From Alphaproteobacteria bacterium UBA828 (GTDB taxonomy: Bacteria > Pseudomonadota > Alphaproteobacteria > UBA828), in contig DBHM01000012.1 in assembly GCA_002296185.1 (NCBI GenBank), positions 35,718 to 92,355 of the forward strand: DNA of 56,638 bases, read 5' to 3'. The translations under genes and the position numbers were made by a program. The notes under the pieces are model-generated. The model did no database searches and had not been told where the DNA came from. It worked only from the letters and a program-made list of their open reading frames with translations. Positions 49,642-56,638 of the stretch are shown here, piece after piece; the first letter of the stretch is position 1, and the number at the start of each line of letters is the position of its first letter.

Positions 49642-51372
49642 TTATGACTGCACTGAGCCTAGAAGCTGTTTTGTATGCGGATGCACTGGATTCTTAAAAA
49701 GTTTATCAGTGTAATTTGCCTCAACGATTTTACCTGCCTGCATAACAGCGACACGATCGCAGTAATGAGCAGCAATGCCAAGGTCCCCAGTAATAATTAG
49801 TCTCGCAGTGTTAAATTCTTTTGCCAGATCTTTGGTTAGATCTAAAACTTGGCGCTGAATTGTGACATCTAAACCTGCGGTTGGCTCGTCTGCAACAAGA
49901 ATCTTAGGCTGATACATTAAAGAAATTGCTAAGCAAATTCTTTGAGCCATCCCACCACTTAACTCATGAGGATATGCCGCTAGCCGACTTTCTGGGTCAG
50001 TGATACCAACCATAGTTAATAACTCGACAGCCCTTTTCTGAGCTTGTTTTTTCTTAATCTTTTCATGGGCCTGCAGAGCACCAACTATCATATCCCCAAC
50101 GTTTACCAATGGATGTAATTGTGATTTTGCATTTGGTAAAATTGCCGATATTTGTCTAATACGCATTGGCCTTATCTGATTACGATCCATAGCAAGCAAG
50201 TCAGAAGATTCAAAATGAACAGAACCACTATTAATCTCCAAAGGAAATGGGAGTAACTTTAGAACTGATTTAAGTAATATTGTTTTTCCAGCACCAGACT
50301 CACCCACAATCGCCAAACTCTCTCCTGGGCCTATTGAAAAACTTACATCATTAAGAATACCCTGATCGTCACCCTCGCCAGCAGATACACAAACATTTTT
50401 TACTTCAAGAATAGGTGATTTGTTAGTTGTCATAACCTTCATTGGCATATCTACACTTGATTCTTTCCCAGATGTTTTTTGTACAGATAAGACACGACGA
50501 CGATCACTACCATCTCGGACAACTCTTGGGTCAAGCACTTTATTGACAATTTCGCCTACTATCCCAAAAGAGAAGACAATCAGGCCTAACGTTACACCAG
50601 GGAATAAAGCGGGCCACCATTGGCCAATAATAAGATACTTCGAACCACTAGCAATCATAGCCCCTAACTCAGGTGTTGGGGGCTTAACTCCAGCACCAAC
50701 AAAACTTAATCCTGCAGTTAAAAGAATAGCAAAACCAACAGTCACTGAAACTTGGACCACTACAGTAGGCGTTGCATTAGGCAAGATATGCTTAAACCCC
50801 GTACGCATTTCAGTATTTCCAACTGCACGAGCAGCCTCAGCGAAGGGTCGCTGGACTAAAGATAGGACTTCAGACCTCACTAACCTAACAAAGACCGGCA
50901 TATTTACAAAAGCGATAGCGATAATAATATTTACAAGACTACCACTAAATATCGCTACCAATACCATCGCAAAAACAAAGACTGGAAAAGACTGAATAAC
51001 CTCTAATAGTCTCATAAATATATCTGCACCGGCAGTAGATATAGCCCCCTTACGACTCTCATACAGACCAACGACTACTCCTAACGGAGACCCCAAAAAT
51101 ACAGATAAAAAAGTAGCAGCTACCGCTATAACAATATCTGTTCTTGGACATGCAAGTACTCTAGAGAATATATCTATTCCATTCTCATCCGTACCAAACC
51201 AGTGGTCACCACTAGGCGGGAGCAATCTTGAAGTAGGGTCTGCCTCTATTGTTGAGTATGGAGCTATCATTGGCCCAAAAATGGTCAGAAAGATAAACCC
51301 CACCCACATAACCAATACTGCGATCTGCCATTTTGGCAAATCTCTTAGCGTTACTTTTAATCTAAGCCACAT
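49642..51372 (-). CDS. Fused peptide-type ABC permease (DppC) and ATPase (DppD)
   Basis: This 576-residue protein has an N-terminal permease (about 1-285; TM helix at 17-38, EAARAVG coupling loop at 179-185) joined by a linker to an ATPase (from about 320). The ATPase has Walker A GESGAGKT (357-364), signature LSGGMAQR (471-478) and Walker B VADEPTAGLD. The Q-loop glutamine is replaced by Pro413 (ILPNA for IFQDP) and the switch histidine by Gly529 (ITGDLG for ITHDLG). Its canonical signature would complete the ATP site of a partner NBD. It is 9 bases downstream of the DppB permease. Fusions of this kind exist in other bacteria. Confidence 0.92.
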   Translation of the reverse strand: MWLRLKVTLRDLPKWQIAVLVMWVGFIFLTIFGPMIAPYSTIEADPTSRLLPPSGDHWFGTDENGIDIFSRVLACPRTDIVIAVAATFLSVFLGSPLGVVVGLYESRKGAISTAGADIFMRLLEVIQSFPVFVFAMVLVAIFSGSLVNIIIAIAFVNMPVFVRLVRSEVLSLVQRPFAEAARAVGNTEMRTGFKHILPNATPTVVVQVSVTVGFAILLTAGLSFVGAGVKPPTPELGAMIASGSKYLIIGQWWPALFPGVTLGLIVFSFGIVGEIVNKVLDPRVVRDGSDRRRVLSVQKTSGKESSVDMPMKVMTTNKSPILEVKNVCVSAGEGDDQGILNDVSFSIGPGESLAIVGESGAGKTILLKSVLKLLPFPLEINSGSVHFESSDLLAMDRNQIRPMRIRQISAILPNAKSQLHPLVNVGDMIVGALQAHEKIKKKQAQKRAVELLTMVGITDPESRLAAYPHELSGGMAQRICLAISLMYQPKILVADEPTAGLDVTIQRQVLDLTKDLAKEFNTARLIITGDLGIAAHYCDRVAVMQAGKIVEANYTDKLFKNPVHPHTKQLLGSVQS

Positions 51373-51381
51373 AATAACTCA

Positions 51382-52422
51382 TCACGTATCTGATCCGCCA
51401 ATCTTAATCCGTGGGTCCATAGCAAAATGCGCTAAATCAACCGCAAGATAGACCAGCATGGTAAATATTGCTGCAAAAGAAACAAAAGCCACAATTGGTG
51501 CATAATCAGCTGTAACTATAGCTTGAACAGCGTATTGTCCTAACCCACTTAAATTGAAAACAGTTTCTACTAAAACAGCACCCCCAAGTAAAAACATCAC
51601 CACGACGCCTGTAATGACCAAAGTTGGGCCAGACGCCACGCGTGCTGCACGTATAAATATTGTTCGTGAACGCAGACCAATCGCTTCACCGTATGTAGTA
51701 TACTCAGCTTGGAGAGCGCCTTCCATTTGACTTCTAAGCATCTTAAATATGGGAGCACCATAAACAAATGCCAATGTAAATACTGGCATAGCCAGGTGCC
51801 ATGCCCCGCTCCAAAAAAGCTCCCAATCGCCATCAAAAATTGAGTCTAGTAGTATAGAACCAGTTACAAATGGCGGCTCAAATTCTAGAATACCTAACCG
51901 ACCCTCAGGCCCAGGCATAATCCCAAAATTAGTGAAGAATATAAATATCATCAATAGGCCTAACAAGAAATCTGGGAGCGCGCCAGCCAGCATTCCATAG
52001 CCAAAGGTAATATTCTGAAAAAATACAACTATTTTATTCTTTGTCTTAGCAGCTGTAATTATTGCAAGTGGAACTAAAACAATCGCTACTAGAATTAAAG
52101 CTAGAATCATTACCTCAAGGGTTACTGGAATTCTTTGAATCATATCATCAATGACCATAGATCCATTGACCCATGATTCGCCTAAATCAAAGTCTGTAAA
52201 TATTCCCTTCAACCAAATCCAATACTGTTCTGGTATAGGAAGATTATAGTGCATTTTTACATTATAAGCCTCAATTGCGGACTCAGGCGCTAGAGGACCA
52301 AGCGACATCCTGGCAGGGTTTCCAGGCAGAAGTCTAACCAGGGCAAAGGTAATGAATGATATCAGCAGAACCTGTGGTATCAAAAATAGTATACGTCGCC
52401 CTATATATAAAATAATTCTCAT
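51382..52422 (-). CDS. Peptide-type ABC transporter permease (DppB)
   Basis: This 346-residue inner-membrane permease starts MRIILYIGRRILFLIPQVLLISFITFALVRL-like with a hydrophobic first helix, has LLPGNPARM and the YGEAIGLRSRTIFIRAA coupling (EAA) segment, and at least five further hydrophobic helices. It forms the channel with the permease half of the fused protein. It lies 78 bases downstream of the binding-protein gene. Substrate class in this family includes peptides, nickel, opines and sugars. Confidence 0.9.
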   Translation of the reverse strand: MRIILYIGRRILFLIPQVLLISFITFALVRLLPGNPARMSLGPLAPESAIEAYNVKMHYNLPIPEQYWIWLKGIFTDFDLGESWVNGSMVIDDMIQRIPVTLEVMILALILVAIVLVPLAIITAAKTKNKIVVFFQNITFGYGMLAGALPDFLLGLLMIFIFFTNFGIMPGPEGRLGILEFEPPFVTGSILLDSIFDGDWELFWSGAWHLAMPVFTLAFVYGAPIFKMLRSQMEGALQAEYTTYGEAIGLRSRTIFIRAARVASGPTLVITGVVVMFLLGGAVLVETVFNLSGLGQYAVQAIVTADYAPIVAFVSFAAIFTMLVYLAVDLAHFAMDPRIKIGGSDT

Positions 52423-52500
52423 AGATTACTCAGAAAAACTTGAAGTGGCGACACAACTTGGAGTGCCGCCACTTCATTTTATTAAGTCAACAAGTCTAAA

Positions 52501-54165
52501 TTAGTCTGCAATACTCATTTCATGAACATGGTAATACTGGGTTGTATACCAGCGGAAACCACTGACCGCTCTGGAAAGACCAACAGCAAAATACTGCTCA
52601 CCAATCCAACCAAGCGGAGCTAAATCATGAATATGCTCCTGAATTCCAGCATGACAGTCAATACGTGCTTTAGGATCAACGACCCCTTCACACTTTGCAA
52701 GTGTAGCATCAACTTTTTCATCGCTGAAATTGTGGTAATTGACTAATGCACCAGTAGGCCAAACAAGCTTTAACGCATAGTTGATGTCTGGCTGAATTGG
52801 CATATCTGTCCAGAGACCCAAAGAAGCCTTCTTACTCATAATGAGATCAGAATGGGCAGCAACTGGCAATTTCTTAAGTGTTAAATTAATCCCAGCTGCT
52901 TTAAAGGCGCTTTGGAGAAGTATTGCAATAGATTCTTGTGATGCTTCAGCTGCACTAAATGCAAATTCAGCGTCAAATCCATCAGCATAACCAGCCTCTG
53001 CCAACAATGCTTTAGCTTTCTCGATATTATAATCGTATTTCAGCCACTTGTCGTAGCCAGGATATGTGCTAGGCATAACACCCTGCCAAACATTCATCAT
53101 ACCGTGGTAAATTTGTCCAGCAATGGCCTCCCGATCAATCAGATGATTGATTGCCTGACGCACTTTTACGTTATCATATGGAGGTAAAGTATTATTAATA
53201 ACTACCCACATTGATTGGTTGCCACGAACTGCAACACCTCTAGCCTTATCTGATGAATCAAGAGCTAAGATCTCATCTGGAGTTAGGCCCTCAGCCATAT
53301 GAACCTTACCCTGCTGGAGTAAAGCTACACGATTTGCGGACTCAGGAACCACAAGATAAATAATTTTCTTTATCTCAGGTGCTCCTCTCCAATAATTCTC
53401 ATTAGACTCCATAACAACACGTTTTCCAGGAGCCCACTCAGTGATCTTATAAGCACCAAAGCCACCACCGTTTGTAGCTACCCACTTATCGGCCCAAGGA
53501 TCTTCCTCAGTCGCATGCTTCATCACTTCTGTAGAGTCTAAGAACGCATCATAATAGTTAGTAAAGCGCTTACAACCAAGCGGCATACCTGCAGATGATG
53601 TTACTTCTACAGTATGATCATCAATCTTTGTATAGCCACCCGATTCTGGTGGATTAATTGTCTGACCTGGTAAGTTGAGCAAGAATTCTAAGAAATTATT
53701 GATTGCTCCCGTTGCCTTACCGCGCTTAATACGCCAAAGAACGTCATCAGCGGTAAATTCATTTCCCCATGGCGAAATTACGCCCTTGCGAAGATGATAG
53801 ACCGCTTTTTTTCCGTCAGCAGATAACTCGCACTTCTCAATTATTCCGGGTACTAACTTTTGTTTTCCAAAATAGTCTGGATACTTAAAGCCGGGAATTG
53901 TTGATGGGTCCCAACCATCTCCAGTCTTAAATGGAAAGTCTACCCATTCCCAACTCATGCCGTCTTCAATAACCTGAGCACCCATGCTCCAAGTTGTAGG
54001 ACTTACATGTTTATCCAAGTCTATCCCTTGTGGTAGTCCACCAATGGCTATCACCATTGTGTCCTTACCTGCCTCCGCTTTATTTACTGACATATATGTG
54101 CCAGCTAAAATAGCGCAGACTGCTAAAGCTTTTGCTACGCCGCTTAATGTCTTCTTAAATGACAT
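52501..54165 (-). CDS. Family 5 extracellular solute-binding protein
   Basis: The start is ATG 54165 (MSFKKTLSGVAKALAVCAILAG) with AAGGAG 9 bases upstream; an in-frame frame from 54261 has no support. The 554-residue product has a signal peptide ending near VNKAEAG and the SBP family 5 layout (TVEVTSSAG, AITEWAPGKRVVMESNENYWRGAPEIK-like phrases, ALNHLIDREAIA-like helix, PGYDKWLKYDYNIEKAKALLAEAGY). It binds the substrate in the periplasm for the permeases that follow. The ligand is not deducible. Confidence 0.9.
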   Translation of the reverse strand: MSFKKTLSGVAKALAVCAILAGTYMSVNKAEAGKDTMVIAIGGLPQGIDLDKHVSPTTWSMGAQVIEDGMSWEWVDFPFKTGDGWDPSTIPGFKYPDYFGKQKLVPGIIEKCELSADGKKAVYHLRKGVISPWGNEFTADDVLWRIKRGKATGAINNFLEFLLNLPGQTINPPESGGYTKIDDHTVEVTSSAGMPLGCKRFTNYYDAFLDSTEVMKHATEEDPWADKWVATNGGGFGAYKITEWAPGKRVVMESNENYWRGAPEIKKIIYLVVPESANRVALLQQGKVHMAEGLTPDEILALDSSDKARGVAVRGNQSMWVVINNTLPPYDNVKVRQAINHLIDREAIAGQIYHGMMNVWQGVMPSTYPGYDKWLKYDYNIEKAKALLAEAGYADGFDAEFAFSAAEASQESIAILLQSAFKAAGINLTLKKLPVAAHSDLIMSKKASLGLWTDMPIQPDINYALKLVWPTGALVNYHNFSDEKVDATLAKCEGVVDPKARIDCHAGIQEHIHDLAPLGWIGEQYFAVGLSRAVSGFRWYTTQYYHVHEMSIAD

Positions 54166-54305
54166 CTCCCAGTCTCCTTTATGAGTCATTCTTAACAATT
54201 CGGTTATAGTTATATATCTCCCACATATTACTGTGAGAGCAATGTTCGTAATATACTTCATAGGATAGCCATTCTAATGGCAAACATACAAGGAGATTGT
54301 TACAT

Positions 54306-54326
54306 ATTACATTTTTTTAATGTAAT
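54306..54326. other. Short hairpin downstream of the EamA gene
   Basis: The arms ATTACATT and AATGTAAT (8 bp) flank a T5 loop, touching the stop of the EamA gene. There is no T-tail on the minus strand, so terminator function is doubtful. Confidence 0.25.
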
Positions 54327-55255
54327 TAAGAGCTAGATACTTCCTTTTTAACACCCCTGCCGTAATTGACCAAAAATACGCCCATAAACATCATTATTAC
54401 AGCTCCCCATATGTAAATGCTTGGTTTTTCACCCAAAATTAGAATACCCCAACCAATACTAGAGAGTACTATAATATAATTAGCTGTTGTAAAGAACACA
54501 GGACCCGCATTCCTTACTATCTCCAAAAAGATCCACCATATGGTTAAATTAACAAAAATAGCTATCAAGAGTGCATAATTACCATATTCATTTGACGCAG
54601 GTGGAAGCCATTCCTGACCTGTAGCTATCATTATAGGTAACATTATAAGACTGCCGCCTATTAATATTCCCGAAGAAAGGGCCAGTGATGAAACTTTTGG
54701 AGGCCTTATCATTGCCGCGAATACATTCGTAGCAGCAAAAAATATAGGTGCTAATAAAGCTATTAATAACCAGCTAGCCTTTTCTGGCTCTGGAAGACTC
54801 GCATCAGGTAGGTAAACCAATAAAACACTGCCAAAACCAACTAATATTCCGACCACCCGTACCCAAGAGAAATGTTCTATCCTCAATAAAGTTGAAAAGA
54901 TATATGTAAAGACTGGCGACATTACTACTACGAGACCAATAACCCCTGCAGGGAGTTTAGAAGCTGACCATGTCAGCAATGCTATTGGTGCTGCTATACC
55001 TGTTGTTCCCATGATAATAAAAACTATAGCACTTCTAAGATTTATTTTTGGCACCTCTCTGAGAACAAAACAAAGTATGAGTAAAAGAATTCCGGAAATT
55101 AATGAATACCAAAACACATATGCAAAAATTGGCACACCGTAATCAGCAGCCCACTTATTTGCTATAAATTGTAACCCATAAATTATTCCATTGAGGAAAA
55201 GCATAAAAATTAAAATACTTCTCCCAGGATTTACAGAAGATCTAAAACTTTCCAT
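54326..55255 (-). CDS. EamA/DMT-superfamily transporter
   Basis: This 309-residue protein has about ten hydrophobic helices in two similar halves and family phrases such as WSASKLPAGVIGLVVVMSPVFTYI and ILGEKPSIYIWGAVIMMFMGV. This is the drug/metabolite transporter EamA architecture in the inner membrane, usually an exporter of amino-acid-like metabolites. It starts 6 bases after the thiolase stop and so belongs to the same transcript. The transported compound is unknown. Confidence 0.88.
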   Translation of the reverse strand: MESFRSSVNPGRSILIFMLFLNGIIYGLQFIANKWAADYGVPIFAYVFWYSLISGILLLILCFVLREVPKINLRSAIVFIIMGTTGIAAPIALLTWSASKLPAGVIGLVVVMSPVFTYIFSTLLRIEHFSWVRVVGILVGFGSVLLVYLPDASLPEPEKASWLLIALLAPIFFAATNVFAAMIRPPKVSSLALSSGILIGGSLIMLPIMIATGQEWLPPASNEYGNYALLIAIFVNLTIWWIFLEIVRNAGPVFFTTANYIIVLSSIGWGILILGEKPSIYIWGAVIMMFMGVFLVNYGRGVKKEVSSS

Positions 55256-55261
55256 ATACTT

Positions 55262-56497
55262 CTATGTTCCTAATATAGTTATACAACAAGTCGCTTCTTC
55301 AATTCCATAAATGCCCCCACCATTTTCAGCAATAGCAAACTTGGCTTCAGGTACTTGTCTTTTTCCACATTCGCCTCGAAGCTGTGAACTTAGCTCACAA
55401 ATCTGAGCAAGACCCGTTGCTCCAATTGGATGACCTTTAGATTCAAGACCACCAGAGGGATTAATAGGAATTCGACCACCCAAACGAGTTTCACCCTTTT
55501 CAGCAATTATACCTCCTTCACCAAACTCACATAAACCCAGACACTCAGACTGAGTAATTTCACCCATTGCAGTTGCATCATGCACTTCGGCAACATCAAT
55601 ATCTTCTGGACCTATACCCGCTAGTTCATAGGCTCGCTTTGCAGCACGGCGGGTAATATGGTTTTCAAGGTCTTCGGGTAAGCGATTAATACTAGTACCC
55701 ATCGAAGAAGCTAAAATCTTAATTGCTCTCTCAGAACCAAAACGATTCAACGCATCTTTCGAACACAAAACAGTAGCCGCTCCACCATCTGAAATAGGGG
55801 AACACATAGGAAGGGTTAAGGGCCAAGATATAAGACGTGCTTGTAATATTTCATCAATACTAGCCTCGAAAGTAAATTGAGACTTAGGATTCATAGTAGA
55901 ATGCCAATGATTCTTTGATGCTACTGTTGCTAATTGTCGCTGCGTCAAACCAAACATATCCATGTGTTGCTTAGCAAAGCATGCATAAATATCCATGAAT
56001 GGACTACGTTTTTCATTTGGAATTACTGCTTCAGGGGGCGTCTCTACTGCAGCACCCAAACTTTCGAGCTTGGCAAACTCTTCGTCTCTTTTATGAACAT
56101 CTATCGCTCCATCAAATATTTCAAAAGATTTGGTTTTATCTTCTGAATACATTTTATCCACCCCAACCGCTAATGCTACCTCTGCTGAACCAGCCTTAAT
56201 AGCAGTATATGCAGCGTTAAAAGCCGTAGAAGCACTCGCACAAGCATTCTCTATATTTGCCATAGGTATGCCCTCAAAACCCATTTCACGTAATGCAATT
56301 TCACCAGGAACAAGAAACTGCCCCTCCAAAACACCCTGGGTAGTATTAGAGAACCATGCCGCCTCAATATCTTTAATTTCAGCCCCCGCATCAGTAAGTG
56401 CCTCCTCAACTGTAGTCCTGGTAAGCTCTTTAACCGACTTATCAAGAAACTTTCCAAACGGAGTCATTCCAATCCCAACAAGATAAACTTCATCCAT
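55262..56497 (-). CDS. Thiolase family protein (SCP2/SCP-x type)
   Basis: This 411-residue protein has the nucleophile Cys86 in IENACASASTAF, NPSGGLESKGHPIGATG with the active histidine, and AENGGGIYG near the end. The VYLVGIGMTPFGKF opening is that of SCP2-type thiolases (acetyl-CoA acetyltransferase-like). It would thiolytically cleave 3-oxoacyl-CoAs or condense acyl-CoAs. Many of these act with a small DUF35 OB-fold partner, and none is seen in the window. GGGAGAAAA precedes the start. Bases 56498-56638 hold its upstream region with no clear promoter. Confidence 0.9.
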   Translation of the reverse strand: MDEVYLVGIGMTPFGKFLDKSVKELTRTTVEEALTDAGAEIKDIEAAWFSNTTQGVLEGQFLVPGEIALREMGFEGIPMANIENACASASTAFNAAYTAIKAGSAEVALAVGVDKMYSEDKTKSFEIFDGAIDVHKRDEEFAKLESLGAAVETPPEAVIPNEKRSPFMDIYACFAKQHMDMFGLTQRQLATVASKNHWHSTMNPKSQFTFEASIDEILQARLISWPLTLPMCSPISDGGAATVLCSKDALNRFGSERAIKILASSMGTSINRLPEDLENHITRRAAKRAYELAGIGPEDIDVAEVHDATAMGEITQSECLGLCEFGEGGIIAEKGETRLGGRIPINPSGGLESKGHPIGATGLAQICELSSQLRGECGKRQVPEAKFAIAENGGGIYGIEEATCCITILGT

Positions 56498-56638
56498 AAT
56501 ATTTTCTCCCGAGGCACATAAACTTGATTTTTATATATTTTCACATGAATTTTTTTATGTTCATATCATTTTATATAAAAGACTATTAGAAATACGGTAA
56601 GTTACAAAGCTTAAAAAAATGGTAATCTATAAAAATCT

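Overview
The window is 56.6 kb of AT-rich, gene-dense DNA that looks like a low-GC marine alphaproteobacterium, probably an uncultured one. This rests on the housekeeping block at the left end (glyQ, a small membrane protein, sppA, a TrmN6-type methyltransferase, ispB), on a urease cluster with fused gamma and beta subunits, and on an unusually dense set of CoA-, flavin- and ketone-degrading enzymes. The class assignment is by recognition of gene order and protein style, not by a tree. No rRNA, tRNA, CRISPR array, transposase, integrase or phage gene was seen. No stretch without a gene exceeds 300 bases; the longest gaps are 250-490 and 2501-2767.

Layout. 1-4822: housekeeping genes and a sugar epimerase. 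4909-9996: a catabolic operon of two acyl-CoA dehydrogenases, an NDP-forming acyl-CoA synthetase and a crotonase. 10036-11040 (minus): an adrenodoxin-type ferredoxin with two small unknown proteins. 11214-13004: an exported MORN-repeat protein. 13014-15445: an SDR, a luciferase-like monooxygenase (LLM) and apt. 15562-20528: a SUMF-like protein, then a tightly overlapping run of an AGPS-like FAD oxidase, pdxA, cysQ and a YrdC-type threonylcarbamoyl-AMP synthase. 20555-25732 (minus): a complete urease operon ureE-F-AB-C-G-D. 25860-30659: a nuclease-like protein, a PcaD-like hydrolase, an SDR, a glycosyltransferase and a GMC oxidoreductase.

30727-56497 is the most striking part. It has an operon of two trimethylamine-dehydrogenase-like flavoproteins plus an LLM. 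Next come divergent operons: CMD-like protein, acyl-CoA ligase and a lone Dpp-type ATPase on one side; LLM, esterase and Baeyer-Villiger monooxygenase on the other. Then follow a TPR/2OG-oxygenase protein, an operon of a maleylacetate-reductase-like dehydrogenase with hydantoinase/acetone-carboxylase-like HyuA and HyuB, a peptide-type ABC importer with a fused permease-ATPase, an EamA transporter and an SCP2-type thiolase. Together these could import an organic compound, oxidise a ketone to an ester, hydrolyse it and feed the products through CoA intermediates. The substrate cannot be read from the sequence.

The most interesting points are: an ABC importer whose two separately encoded ATPase halves carry changes that all fall in the same composite ATP site; operator-like inverted repeats in several divergent promoters although the window has no recognisable transcription regulator; a TMADH-like enzyme lacking one iron-sulfur cysteine; a start-stop mini-ORF leader ahead of hyuB; and a HAPMO-like BVMO beside an esterase and a maleylacetate-reductase-like enzyme.
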